This document shows, piece by piece, positions 8,578 to 17,577 of a stretch of DNA of 64,000 nt. Each line of letters opens with the position of its first letter. Positions within the stretch are counted from its first letter, which is position 1. The DNA comes from CAZTTG01 sp964615935 (lineage in GTDB: Bacteria; Planctomycetota; UBA1135; GCA-002686595). The DNA is taken from contig CAZTTG010000029.1 in the NCBI GenBank assembly GCA_964615935.1, positions 3,129-67,128 of the forward strand. Reading direction: 5' to 3'. Below the pieces are notes generated by a model, which worked only from the letters and a program-made list of their open reading frames with translations, had not been told where the DNA came from and ran no database searches. The translations under genes and the position numbers were made by a program.

Positions 8578-11500
8578 GCGCCGTGCACCGCGTGGTCCTG
8601 GCCTCGGCCGGCACGGGCAAGACCTGGCAGCTCAGCGGGCGCTTCGTCGACCTCCTGCTCGCCGGGGCGGAGCCCGGCCGCATCCTGGCCACGACCTTCA
8701 CCCGCGCGGCCGCGGGCGAGATCCTCGATCGGGTGCTGGGGCGGCTCCTGGAGGCGGCCGAGGATCCGATCCTGCGCGCTCAGCTCGCCGAGGGGCGCGC
8801 CTTCGGCGGGCCCTTCGAGGCCGGAGAGGCCGCATCCCTGCTCGCCCGCCTGACGAGGGGGATGAACCGCTTCCAGGTGCGCACCCTCGACTCCTTCTTC
8901 GTGCACCTGGGCCGGCTCTTCGCCCTGGACCTCGACCTGGCGCCCGACTGGGCCATCGCCGTGGGGCCCGACCAATCGGCCCTCGAGGACGAGGCCATCG
9001 CGCGGCTCTTCCAGGGGGCGGACCAGGAGTCCTTCGTCGAGCTCCTGCGCGGGATCCAGCGGGAGGGCGGCGCCGAGCGCTCGGTCGACAAGGCGCTGAA
9101 GCGGGTGATCCGCGACGCATGGTCGGTCTTCCTGGAGAGCCGGCCGGACGCCTGGAGCAGGATCGAAGTTCCACCCGCGGCATCGGAGCAGGATCTCGAG
9201 GCCACCCTGCAGTACCTACAGGCGTTCGAGGTTCCGATCACCAAGTCCACCAAGAAGCCCAACAAGAACTGGGATCGGGCCCACCGAAACGTGCTCCGGA
9301 CCATCACCGATGAGCTCTGGCGGGAGTTCATGGGGCTCACGCTGGTTGGCTACGTGTTCGAGGGCAAGCAGCAGTACTCCAGGGTGGCGATTCCCGAGGA
9401 GTACGCCGATGCCGTGCGTGTCGCGGCGGAGAGCGCTGTGCACGGGATCCTGAAGCGAGTCGCCGAGCGCAACGAGCGGACCCGCGAGCTCTTGGCCGCC
9501 TACGGGGAGAGCCTCGCCGAGGTCAAGCGCGAGCGCGGTGCCTACGCCTTCGGCGACGTCCCGCGCGCTCTCGCCCCCGGGGCGGACGGCGAGCCCGGTC
9601 CGATCGACGAGCGGGAGCTGGACCTGTGGTTCCGGCTCGACGGGCGGGTCGACCACCTCCTCTTGGACGAGTTCCAGGACACCGCGCCCTCCCAGTGGCG
9701 CATCCTCCGGCCCCTGGCCGAGGAGCTCGCCGCCGACGGAACCGGCGAGCGCAGCTTCTTCTGCGTGGGAGACGTCAAGCAGTCGATCTACGGCTGGCGC
9801 GAGGCCGAGCCGCGGCTCCTGGAGCGGATGGGAGGGAACCTGAACCTGGTGCCCGACTCGCTCGCGTTGAGCTACCGCTCCTCCCAGGTGGTGCTCGACG
9901 CCTTGAACCTGGTGTTCCTCTGGATCGCCGAGAACCCGGTCTTCGACGGCGAGGGCGAGCGGGCTCAACGCGAGGCGGCCGAGCGCGTGCAGGCACGCTT
10001 CGAGAAGCACGAGGCCGCCCGGGAGCTCCCGGGCGCAGCCGTGCTGCGCGAGGCGAGGCCGAAGGGGGACGGCGAGAAGGCGGGTGATCCCGTCCTCGAG
10101 CTCGCCGTGGAGCGCGTGCAGGAGCTCGCGCGCGAGCGGCCGCAGGCGAGCATCGGCGTGCTCCTGCGCGCGAACAAGCCCATCCCGAGCCTGATCGACC
10201 GTCTCCTGCGCAAGGGGCTGCGGGCCAGCGGCCTGGGCGGGAATCCGCTGATCGACTCGATGGCGGTCCAGCACATGCTCTCCCTGCTGCACCTTGCGGA
10301 CCATCCCTCGGACCGGCTGGCGGCCTTCCACCTGCGCTCCTCGCCTCTGCTCGAGGCGATCGGCCTCGAGGATCCGGCCGAGATCTCGAGGCGCGTGCGC
10401 CAGCGGCTCGCCCTCGAAGGCCTCGGCGCCTTCTGTGCGAGCTTCCAGCGCGCAGTGGACGAACACGACGGCTACGGGCCGTGGGATCGGCGCCGCTTCC
10501 GCCAGCTCGTGGACCTGGCCTTCTCCCGAGGGGAGCGGACGGGCCTGCGCACCGACCGCTTCGTCGACCTCGTGCGCGAGCAGAGGGTGGACGACCCCAC
10601 CGCCTCGCGGATCAAGGTGATGACCATCCACGCCTCCAAGGGTCTGGAGTTCGACGTGGTGATCCTGCCGCAGCTCGACGAGTCGTGGTCCCATGGAGGA
10701 CCCTCCATGCTCGTCGAACGGCCGGATCCGCGCCTGCCCGCGACGCGCGTCTCGCTCCATCCCGGCAAGGAGGTGGCCCTCATGGACCCGGGGATGCGCG
10801 AGCTCTACGAGGGGCAGGTCACGCGGGAGGTGGAGGAGGCGCTGTGCATCCTCTACGTCGCCATGAGCCGCGCCCGGCACCGCCTCGAGCTCTGCGTGCA
10901 GCACCGCGAGGGGGACAAGGACGGGGGCCTGTGCCACGCGGGCATCCTGCGCCACGCGCTGGACGATCCCACCGGTGAAGAGGGGATCCTGTGGCGTCGC
11001 CCGGAGTCCGCGGAGGAGTGGATGCCGGCCGAGCAGGAGCTGGAGACCAGGCCCGCCGAGCCGGCTCCGTCCTTCCGCCTCGCGCCGACGACCGCTCCCC
11101 GCCGCCTCCCGCGCCGCGCTCCTTCGGCGACGGAGGGGGGAAGGCGGCGCGCCGGCGCGGATCTCCTCCGCGGCCCCTCCACCCCCGCGACGCGCCGCGG
11201 CAGCCTGCTCCATCGGTGGATGGAGGAGATCGAGTGGCTGGAGGACTTCGACGAGGCGGACGAGGCGCGGCTCCTCGAGATCGGCCGATCGATCGAGCCC
11301 GACGAGGCGCGCCGCAGGGAAGCCCTCGCGTCCTTCCTCGAGGCACTTCGGCTCCCCGCCGTGAGGGAGTCCCTCGCCAGGCCGGCTGGCGACTGCGAGC
11401 TCTGGAGGGAGCGGGTGTTCTGCCTGCCCCTGCCGCGGGAGGACGGCCGGGAGCTCGTGAGCGGAGCCTTCGACCGGGTCGTTCTCCATCGGGACGGCGG

Positions 11501-11696
11501 GGAGCTCGTCTCCGCCGAAATCATCGACTTCAAGACGGACGCCGTCTCGGGCGAGGCGCTGGCCGCGTGCATCGAGCACTACCGCCCGCAGCTCGAGGTC
11601 TACCGCGAGGCGCTCGCGGCCATGACCGGACTGGATGGGGCTGCGATCCGCGCCAGTCTTCTCTTCCTCTCGGCCGGCGAGCTGCGGGAGGTCTGA
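8574..11696 (+). CDS. addA: AddA/RecB-like UvrD-family helicase-nuclease
   Basis: 1040 residues, starting at GTG 8574 inside the addB stop region. The protein opens directly at the Walker A motif 'ASAGTGKT' (residues 10-17). It has the DExx box 'LLLDEFQDTAPSQW' (D365-E366), 'GDVKQSIYGWREAE' (motif III), 'KVMTIHASKGLEFDVVIL' (motif V) and 'ALCILYVAMSRAR' (motif VI). The C-terminal nuclease carries 'GAFDRVV', D985-F-K987 in 'IIDFKTD' and a Q-x-x-x-Y in 'PQLEVYREAL'. All helicase and nuclease residues needed for activity are present. It is the motor subunit of an AddAB/RecBCD-like complex with the preceding gene, acting on DNA ends in the cytoplasm. The C-terminal linker around 11050-11200 is Arg/Pro/Ala-rich and poorly conserved-looking. 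Confidence 0.87.
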   Translation: MSAVHRVVLASAGTGKTWQLSGRFVDLLLAGAEPGRILATTFTRAAAGEILDRVLGRLLEAAEDPILRAQLAEGRAFGGPFEAGEAASLLARLTRGMNRFQVRTLDSFFVHLGRLFALDLDLAPDWAIAVGPDQSALEDEAIARLFQGADQESFVELLRGIQREGGAERSVDKALKRVIRDAWSVFLESRPDAWSRIEVPPAASEQDLEATLQYLQAFEVPITKSTKKPNKNWDRAHRNVLRTITDELWREFMGLTLVGYVFEGKQQYSRVAIPEEYADAVRVAAESAVHGILKRVAERNERTRELLAAYGESLAEVKRERGAYAFGDVPRALAPGADGEPGPIDERELDLWFRLDGRVDHLLLDEFQDTAPSQWRILRPLAEELAADGTGERSFFCVGDVKQSIYGWREAEPRLLERMGGNLNLVPDSLALSYRSSQVVLDALNLVFLWIAENPVFDGEGERAQREAAERVQARFEKHEAARELPGAAVLREARPKGDGEKAGDPVLELAVERVQELARERPQASIGVLLRANKPIPSLIDRLLRKGLRASGLGGNPLIDSMAVQHMLSLLHLADHPSDRLAAFHLRSSPLLEAIGLEDPAEISRRVRQRLALEGLGAFCASFQRAVDEHDGYGPWDRRRFRQLVDLAFSRGERTGLRTDRFVDLVREQRVDDPTASRIKVMTIHASKGLEFDVVILPQLDESWSHGGPSMLVERPDPRLPATRVSLHPGKEVALMDPGMRELYEGQVTREVEEALCILYVAMSRARHRLELCVQHREGDKDGGLCHAGILRHALDDPTGEEGILWRRPESAEEWMPAEQELETRPAEPAPSFRLAPTTAPRRLPRRAPSATEGGRRRAGADLLRGPSTPATRRGSLLHRWMEEIEWLEDFDEADEARLLEIGRSIEPDEARRREALASFLEALRLPAVRESLARPAGDCELWRERVFCLPLPREDGRELVSGAFDRVVLHRDGGELVSAEIIDFKTDAVSGEALAACIEHYRPQLEVYREALAAMTGLDGAAIRASLLFLSAGELREV

Positions 11697-11704
11697 GGCG
11701 GCTC

Positions 11705-12277
11705 ATGCAGGGCGATCGGGAGCGCTGGGACGGAGAGTGGAGCGGGCCGCGGGGTGACCGCCTCGGCGAGCCGGACGAGCTCGTGGTGCGTGCGCTCGTC
11801 GAGCTCGACGAGGTGCCCCCGGGCCGCGCGCTCGACTTCGCCTGCGGGGCGGGGCGGCACGCCCTGATGCTGGCGGCCGCGGGCTGGGAGTGCACCGGCT
11901 GGGACGTCAGCCCGGCGGGGATCGAGCTCCTGCGCGGCCACGCGGCCGAGCGGGGCCTGGCCATCCCGACGCACGTCGTCGACCTCATGCCCTTCGAGCC
12001 GCCCGGCCTCGGCGAGCCCTTCGACCTCGTGCTCATCGCCGACTACCTCGACCGGGAGCTCTTTGCCGATCTCGGCCTGCTCGTCTCGCCGGGAGGTCAC
12101 GCGGTGGTCAAGGGCTACACCCGATCCTGGCCGGGCCCCCGCCCGCCCCTGCGCTATCGCCTCGAGGCGGGCGAGCTGTCCCGGGGCCTCCCGGGCTTCG
12201 AGACCCTGTTCAGCGACGAGGGCGGCGGCGAGACCGTGCTGCTCGGCAAGCGCTCGGCCCCTCAGCCCGTGAAGTAG
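11705..12277 (+). CDS. TehB-like SAM-dependent methyltransferase
   Basis: 190 residues. The ATG is eight bases after the addA stop, so the gene probably belongs to the addBA transcript. The N-terminus 'RWDGEWSGPRG' resembles TehB/thiopurine-methyltransferase-type proteins. Motif I 'ALDFACGAGRHALMLAAAG' and the acidic residue after strand 2 ('GWDVSP') form the SAM site; 'FDLVLIADYLDRELF' is motif IV-like. In TehB relatives the substrate is an oxyanion or a small thiol compound; here it is unknown. The last 16 bp overlap the end of the convergent symporter gene (stop at 12275-12277 versus 12262-12264). Confidence 0.72.
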   Translation: MQGDRERWDGEWSGPRGDRLGEPDELVVRALVELDEVPPGRALDFACGAGRHALMLAAAGWECTGWDVSPAGIELLRGHAAERGLAIPTHVVDLMPFEPPGLGEPFDLVLIADYLDRELFADLGLLVSPGGHAVVKGYTRSWPGPRPPLRYRLEAGELSRGLPGFETLFSDEGGGETVLLGKRSAPQPVK

Positions 12278-14037
12278 AGGTAGCAGGCCAGGATCGCCAG
12301 CAGCACGAAGGCGGTCATGCCCACCTCGACCGCTCCCCAGCTCGAGCGCGAGCGGGCGCGGTCCTCGGCGCCGACCGTGGCGTAGGTCAGCCCCTCCAGC
12401 CGCTCCTCGGCCGGCGCGCGGGTGAGGTAGCTGACCGACACCATCAGCGCCGCGCTGAAGAGGAACACCAGCATGCTGTAGTACTGGAAGTAGATGTGGT
12501 TCACGTACCAGAAGAAGGAGCCCTCCTCCCAGGCGAAGCCCTCGACCCACTGGGTGGGCGTGTCCACCGCTAGTCGGAAGAGGCCCATCAGGAAGCCGCC
12601 GATCAGCGCCGCCAGGCAGCCCTTGCTGTTGAGCCGCTTCATGAAGACGCCGAAGAAGAAGACCACGAAGATGGGCGGGGCCAGGTAGCCCTGCACGCTC
12701 TGGAGGTAGTCGTAGAGGCCCCGCGATCCACGGATCACCGGGATCCAGATCAGGCCGACGATCACCATGGCGAAGGTCACCGCGCGGCCCATCCAGACCA
12801 GCTCGTGCTGGGCGGCGCCGCGCTTGAGCTTCTGGTAGACGTCCATGGTGAAGAGCGTCGCGCAGGCGTTGAAGACCGCCGCCAGCGAGCTCATCAGGGC
12901 CGAGAGCAGTCCGGCCACCACGATGCCGCGCACGTAGGGCGGCAGCACGTGGATCACCATCAGCGGGAAGGCCCGCTGGCACTGCTCGGCGTCGGGCGTG
13001 CCGTCCGCCTGCACCAGGCCCGAGAGGGCCTCGATCCGCCCGCTCTTGGCCAGGGCGAAGCAGATCATGCCCGGGATGATGAAGAGGAAGACCGGGAGCA
13101 GCTTCAGACAGGCGGCCCACAGGCTGCCGCGGCGCGCCTGCCGCTCGTCGGGCGCACCCAGGACCCGCTGCACGATGTACTGGTCCGTGCACCAGTACCA
13201 CAGCCCGATGATCGGCGCGCAGAAGAGCATCCCCAGCCAGGGATAGTCGCGGTTGAAGTACCAGGGCACCTCGCCCGCGGGATCGGACAGCGGCCGCCAC
13301 AGGTTGAACCAGTCCTCGGTGTGCGGGTCGGCCGCCAGGCTGGCGCGCAGCTCGCCCCAGCCGCCCAGGGCCTGCAGGCCGAAGATCACCACCAGGGTGG
13401 AGCCCAGGATCAGGACGAAGGTCTGCAGCGCCTCGGTGTAGGCCACTGCGCGCAAGCCCCCCAGGGCGGTGTAGACGCCGGTGAGCACCAGGACCAGGAT
13501 CGAGCCGATCCAGAAGCTGTCCAGCTCGAGCCCCGCGACGGAGAGGTGCAGCTCGGGCAGCAGGGTTCCGAAGACCACGCCGCCGGCGAAGATGCCCACC
13601 GCGATCTTGGTGAGGACGTAGGCGATCAGCGAGATGATCGAGAGCACCCAGCGGGCGGCGGGGGAGAAGCGCCGCTCGAGGAACTCCGGCATGGTGAAGA
13701 CGCGCGAGCGGGCGTAGAAGGGCACCAGCACCCAGGCCAGGACCAGCAGGCACCAGGCGTGCAGCTCGTAGTGGGCCATGGCCACGCCGTCGGTGCAGCC
13801 CGAGCCGGCCAGCCCCACCAGATGCTCGGAGCCGATGTTGGAGGCGAAGACCGAGGCGCCCACAACGAACCAGCCCAGGTGCCGGCCGGCCAGGAAGTAG
13901 TCGTCGGCCGTGTTGCGCCGCTTCCTCCACGACCAGTACACCAGGCCGAAGATCAGGGCGAAGTAGGCCGCCACCACCGCCCAGTCGCCGGCCGCCAGCC
14001 CCTGGCCGGCGGTCCCGATCGACGCGATCCCCCCCAT
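12262..14037 (-). CDS. Sodium/sugar cotransporter, SGLT-type SSS symporter
   Basis: 591 residues with about 14 predicted transmembrane helices. 'DYFLAGRHLGWFVVGASVFASNIGSEHLVGLAGSG' is split over helices 1-2 and is the classic vSGLT/SGLT opening. 'CTDQYIVQRVLGA' and 'GLLSALMSSLAAVFNACATLFTMD' are the conserved central and Na2-site regions. These point to Na+-driven uptake of glucose, galactose or a similar sugar, consistent with a bacterium that degrades polysaccharides. The N-terminal 19 residues precede the first helix and the start codon has only a weak Shine-Dalgarno. It starts 13 bp after the clpS stop and may be co-transcribed with clpS, though no functional link is obvious. Confidence 0.85.
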   Translation of the reverse strand: MGGIASIGTAGQGLAAGDWAVVAAYFALIFGLVYWSWRKRRNTADDYFLAGRHLGWFVVGASVFASNIGSEHLVGLAGSGCTDGVAMAHYELHAWCLLVLAWVLVPFYARSRVFTMPEFLERRFSPAARWVLSIISLIAYVLTKIAVGIFAGGVVFGTLLPELHLSVAGLELDSFWIGSILVLVLTGVYTALGGLRAVAYTEALQTFVLILGSTLVVIFGLQALGGWGELRASLAADPHTEDWFNLWRPLSDPAGEVPWYFNRDYPWLGMLFCAPIIGLWYWCTDQYIVQRVLGAPDERQARRGSLWAACLKLLPVFLFIIPGMICFALAKSGRIEALSGLVQADGTPDAEQCQRAFPLMVIHVLPPYVRGIVVAGLLSALMSSLAAVFNACATLFTMDVYQKLKRGAAQHELVWMGRAVTFAMVIVGLIWIPVIRGSRGLYDYLQSVQGYLAPPIFVVFFFGVFMKRLNSKGCLAALIGGFLMGLFRLAVDTPTQWVEGFAWEEGSFFWYVNHIYFQYYSMLVFLFSAALMVSVSYLTRAPAEERLEGLTYATVGAEDRARSRSSWGAVEVGMTAFVLLAILACYLYFTG

Positions 14038-14050
14038 GCTCGGTCCCGGC

Positions 14051-14392
14051 TCAGGCCGGCTCGATGGTGAGGGTCAGGGGATAGTGGCGCGTGCGAGCCA
14101 GGCCGTGGGTCTGGTCCACGTGCAGCTCGGCGTGCTCGAAGGGGGCGATCTCGGCCACCGAGAGGCCGCCCTGGTGGGCCTCGAGCATGATCTGCAGGGC
14201 CTCGGTCTCCGACTTGTGGAAGATCCGCCGCAGGATGGCCACCACGAAGTCCATGGGGGTGACGTCGTCGTTGTGGACGAGCACCTTGTACTGCGGCATC
14301 CGGCGGGTGCGGGTCTCGCTCTCGACCTGGGGCGGCGCCTGGGGCGATGCGACCGCGGCCGGGCCGGAGGAAGCTCGGGAGACGGAGATCAC
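14051..14392 (-). CDS. clpS: ATP-dependent Clp protease adaptor ClpS
   Basis: 113 residues from the GTG ending at 14392, which has GAGGA six bases upstream. An ATG ending at 14440 would add 16 residues but lacks a clear Shine-Dalgarno. The conserved core starts 'YKVLVHNDDVTPMDFVVAIL', with the Asn-Asp-Asp N-degron contact residues. It continues 'LEAHQGGLSVAEI', where the His-x-x-Gly segment helps bind the N-terminal amino acid. It delivers N-end-rule substrates to ClpAP/ClpCP in the cytoplasm. The ~35-residue Pro/Ala/Ser-rich N-terminal tail is the part inserted into the Clp pore and is naturally variable. clpA is not in the window. A TACAAT hexamer (minus strand of 14410-14415) could be the -10, without a clear -35. 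Confidence 0.87.
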   Translation of the reverse strand: MISVSRASSGPAAVASPQAPPQVESETRTRRMPQYKVLVHNDDVTPMDFVVAILRRIFHKSETEALQIMLEAHQGGLSVAEIAPFEHAELHVDQTHGLARTRHYPLTLTIEPA

Positions 14393-14444
14393 CGTGGGTC
14401 CTCGGCGGGATTGTAACCGATCGCGGCGAGCGTGCAGCATCGTG

Positions 14445-16250
14445 TCAGTCCAGATGTCCTCGGTCCGAGTCGCCCATCTCCACTCCCCCCCCTGGGAAGT
14501 ACTCACGCCAGCGATGACTCACGCGCTCGGCGGTCTTTTCGTCGCAGGAGAGCTCCTCGGGGTAGCCGGGCTTCATGCGGGCGTCGATGCAGACCGGCGG
14601 GTGGAAGGAGGCGTGGTTGTGGCGGAGCTCCACCCGCGCGCCGTGGAGGTCGGCGGCCGGGTCGAAGCGCGTGAACACGCTCCACAGGAAGTTCATGGGG
14701 CTGCGCGCGCAGCGCTCGGCGTCGTCGGTGAGCGCGATCAGGGGCCAGTCCGCGAAGGCCTCGGCGGCGGCCACGCGCGCGGCCGCCTCGGGCTCGGCCT
14801 CGAAGGCGGGGCCCTCGACCACCAGCGCCCCCGGGCAGAAGGGGCGGACCGCGCGGATCCCCGCCGGCGGCTGGCCCTCGAAGGCCTCGGGCAGCTCGCG
14901 GCGGGCCTCGCCCAGGGCCAGCAGCACCCCCTTGCTCCCGCGGTTGAGGCGCGGGCCGGCGTAGTCCAGGGTGTCCATCGCCAGGTTGGGGAAGACGTAC
15001 AGGTCGGTGCGGAAGTCGGTCCGCTGGAGGGCGTGCACCAGGGTGGCGCGGAAGTCCCGCAGGTCGACGGGGCCGTCCACCACCAGCAGGAACTTGGTGA
15101 GCGAGAGCTGCCCCTCCCCCAGGATGCGGAAGGCCGAGGCCATGGCCTCGCGCTCGTAGCGCTCGCGCACCACCGCGGCCGACAGCGAGTGGTAGCCGGT
15201 CTCGCCATAGCTCCACAGGTCCCGCACGCCCGGCATGACCAGCGGAAAGAGCGGCGAGAGCAGCTCCTGCAGGTAGTCGCCCAGGAAGAAGTCCTCCTGG
15301 CGCGGCTTGCCCACCACCGTGGCCGGCCAGATCGCGTCCCGGCGGTGCAGCAGCGCCCGGCAGCGGAAGACCGGGAAGTCGTGGGTCTCCGAGTAGTAGC
15401 CGTAGTGGTCGCCGAAGGGCCCCTCGGGCTCGCGCACGCCCGCGGGCGCCTCGCCCACCAGGGCGAAGTCGGCGTCCGCCAGGAGCGGCAGGGGGCCGAA
15501 GGGGTTGCGCGCCAGGGGCAGGCGGCGCCCCAGCGCCAGGCTGGCGAGGAGCAGCTCGGGCACGTTCTCGGGCAGCGGCGCGATGGCTCCCAGCATGGCC
15601 GCCGGCGGGCCGCCGACGAAGACGTTGACCGGCAGGGCCTGGCCGCGGGACTCGGCCTCGGCCAGGTGGAAGCCGCAGCCGCGCTGGATCTGCACGTGCA
15701 GGCCGGTGCAATCCTCGGCCTGGAGCTGCAGGCGGTACATGCCCAGGTTGGAGCTCCCGGTGACCGGGTGCTCGGTGTAGACCAGCGGCAGGGTGACGAA
15801 GCGCCCCCCGTCGCGCGGCCAGCTCTGGATGGCCGGCAGGGAGAGCAGCCTGGGGGGCGACTGCATCACCTCGCTCACCGCTCCGGAGCGCGGCGAGCGC
15901 AGGCCGACGCGCGCCAGGGAGGCCAGCAGGCCGCGCCGGGCCCACAGGTCGCTGAGCGCCGGCGGCATCCGCTCCTGCACCAGCCGAACGGCGCCGGAGA
16001 TCACCTCTTCCGGACGCCGCCCGAAGGCCAGCTCGATGCGCCGGCGGCTGCCGAAGAGGTTGGTGATCAGCGGGAAGGGCGAGCCCTTCACGCGCCGGAA
16101 CAGCAGCGCCGGCCCCCCGGCGGCGATCACCCGGCGGTGGATCTCGGCCACCTCGAGCTCGGGATCGACCTCGACCGCGACCTCCACCAGCTCCCCCTCG
16201 CGGCGGAGGAGCTTCGCGAAGGAGGCGAGGTCGGCGGGTGCGGTGGGCAT
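14445..16250 (-). CDS. UbiD-family decarboxylase (prenylated-FMN dependent), menaquinone-type long form
   Basis: 601 residues, longer than E. coli UbiD (~497) and like the ~600-residue forms annotated as menaquinone-biosynthesis decarboxylases. Recognisable features are 'NLGMYRLQL', the catalytic stretch 'REPEGPFGDHYGYYS' with the essential Glu and the prFMN/metal-binding residues, and 'DDAERCARSPMNFLWSVFTR'. The enzyme would decarboxylate an aromatic or polyprenylated acid using prenyl-FMN supplied by UbiX, which is not in this window. The context (a complex I operon elsewhere in the window) fits quinone biosynthesis but is not proof. The gene lies upstream of clpS on the same strand with a 52-bp gap. 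Confidence 0.82.
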   Translation of the reverse strand: MPTAPADLASFAKLLRREGELVEVAVEVDPELEVAEIHRRVIAAGGPALLFRRVKGSPFPLITNLFGSRRRIELAFGRRPEEVISGAVRLVQERMPPALSDLWARRGLLASLARVGLRSPRSGAVSEVMQSPPRLLSLPAIQSWPRDGGRFVTLPLVYTEHPVTGSSNLGMYRLQLQAEDCTGLHVQIQRGCGFHLAEAESRGQALPVNVFVGGPPAAMLGAIAPLPENVPELLLASLALGRRLPLARNPFGPLPLLADADFALVGEAPAGVREPEGPFGDHYGYYSETHDFPVFRCRALLHRRDAIWPATVVGKPRQEDFFLGDYLQELLSPLFPLVMPGVRDLWSYGETGYHSLSAAVVRERYEREAMASAFRILGEGQLSLTKFLLVVDGPVDLRDFRATLVHALQRTDFRTDLYVFPNLAMDTLDYAGPRLNRGSKGVLLALGEARRELPEAFEGQPPAGIRAVRPFCPGALVVEGPAFEAEPEAAARVAAAEAFADWPLIALTDDAERCARSPMNFLWSVFTRFDPAADLHGARVELRHNHASFHPPVCIDARMKPGYPEELSCDEKTAERVSHRWREYFPGGGVEMGDSDRGHLD

Positions 16251-16331
16251 GGCGGGCGGGCCTGCGCAGGCCGCATCATAGCGGCGGTCGGGTCACCTCG
16301 CCCCCTCCCAGCGCAGAGGTCGCGGGACGCG

Positions 16332-16361
16332 TGGACGGCGAGAGCGGGGGGGAGGTATCCT
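16332..16361 (+). promoter_or_regulatory. Candidate promoter for the secreted GDSL protein
   Basis: TGGACG (16332-16337) and TATCCT (16356-16361) are 18 bp apart, with four of six consensus matches each. The ATG follows 34 bases after the -10. It stands out because A/T-containing hexamers are rare in this GC-rich DNA. This is inference only. Confidence 0.3.
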
Positions 16362-16395
16362 CGTGGCGCTCGATTACCCACCCCGTCCGCTCCCC

Positions 16396-17565
16396 ATGAG
16401 AACCCTCGTCGCCCTCGTCCTCCTCCTCGCCTGCCCGGCGCTCGCCGAGGACACCCAGGTCCTGTACCTGGGCAACAGCTACACGGGCTACAACAACCTG
16501 CCCTGGCTGGTCCGCCAACTCGCCGCGGCCGGCGGCTACGAATACGCCTCGGACAGCAACACGCCCGGCGGCAACACCCTGGGCGCGCCGCAGCCGGCGG
16601 GGTGGCCCCACAAGTCCCATCCGACCTCGCTGGCCAAGATCGCCGCGCAGGACTGGGAGGTGGTCGTGCTGCAGGATCAGAGCGCCCTGCCGACGATTCC
16701 CTACGCCAGGACGCAGTTCATGTTCACCGGTGCCCGCAGCCTGGTCAGCTCGATCCAGGCCAGCAGCGCCGGGACGCGCACGCTGCTGTTCCAGACCTGG
16801 GGGCGCCGTGACGGCGGGACCTTCTGCTTTCTGGGCCACTGCTCGAGCTTCGCCGACTTCGACGAGATGCAGGACGCCCTGACCGCAGCCTACGCGGAGT
16901 GCGCGGAGCGGGTGGGGGCCGAGGTCGCGCCGGTGGGCGAGGCGTGGCGGTGGGCGCGACGGCTCGACCCCTCGATCGCGCTCCACGAGACCGATGGCTC
17001 CCACCCGAATCTCGCTGGCAGCTATCTCGCGGCCTGCGTCTTCTACGCGGTGATCTTCGACGAGAGCCCGGTGGGGCTCGGCTTCACCGGAGGGCTGAGC
17101 GCGCAGCAGGCCGCCTTCCTCCAGGAGGTCGCCGCCACCGTCGTCCTCTGCGGCATCGAGACGTACTGCTCGGGCCTCCCCAATTCCTTCGGCGCGGGGG
17201 CCCGGATCGGCTGGGCGGGGAGCGCCAGCGTCGCCGCCAACGACCTCGATCTGCTCGCCGCGGGCGCCGTGCCGGGCACCAGCGGGATCTTCTTCTACGG
17301 GCCGCAGCGGGCCTCGGTCCCCTTCGGGGACGGCCGGCGCTGCGTGGGCGGCGGCTTCGTGCGCCTCTCCCCTCCGGTGGTGGCCGATCCCCTGGGCGCG
17401 GTCGGGCGAGCGCTGGACTACACCGCCCCCCCCATGGGCGGCGGCGCCGGCCAGGTGGCCCCGGGGGTCACCTGGAACTTCCAGTACTGGTATCGCGATC
17501 CGGCCGGACCGGGGGGCAGCGGTTTCAACCTCTCCGATGCCCTGGCGGTGGCCTTCTGTCCCTAG
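16396..17565 (+). CDS. Secreted SGNH/GDSL-type hydrolase-like protein with shared C-terminal domain
   Basis: 389 residues from the ATG at 16396, giving the signal peptide 'MRTLVALVLLLACPALAED' with an Ala-x-Ala-type cleavage site. Residues ~20-250 resemble an SGNH-fold protein (DUF4886-like). 'LYLGNSYTGYNN' carries the nucleophile-type Ser28 and Asn27, and 'DGSHPNLAGSY' supplies Asp200 and His203 of the catalytic pair. The last ~135 residues, from 'ETYCSG' near residue 255, are a variant of the C-terminal domain of the protein at the window start and of the M28 peptidase at 59.8 kb. They share 'GIFFYG', 'RRCVGG', 'FQYWYRDP' and the terminal 'FCP'. It is likely an extracellular esterase or carbohydrate deacetylase; the substrate is unknown. 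It converges on the GT-C gene with a 12-bp gap. Confidence 0.75.
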   Translation: MRTLVALVLLLACPALAEDTQVLYLGNSYTGYNNLPWLVRQLAAAGGYEYASDSNTPGGNTLGAPQPAGWPHKSHPTSLAKIAAQDWEVVVLQDQSALPTIPYARTQFMFTGARSLVSSIQASSAGTRTLLFQTWGRRDGGTFCFLGHCSSFADFDEMQDALTAAYAECAERVGAEVAPVGEAWRWARRLDPSIALHETDGSHPNLAGSYLAACVFYAVIFDESPVGLGFTGGLSAQQAAFLQEVAATVVLCGIETYCSGLPNSFGAGARIGWAGSASVAANDLDLLAAGAVPGTSGIFFYGPQRASVPFGDGRRCVGGGFVRLSPPVVADPLGAVGRALDYTAPPMGGGAGQVAPGVTWNFQYWYRDPAGPGGSGFNLSDALAVAFCP

Positions 17566-17577
17566 CGCCCCCCACGC

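Noticed and set aside
9216..11579. A 787-codon minus-strand frame opposite addA
   Set aside because: Shadow of a well-conserved helicase; no recognisable domains and long runs of Arg, Gly, Leu and Ala.
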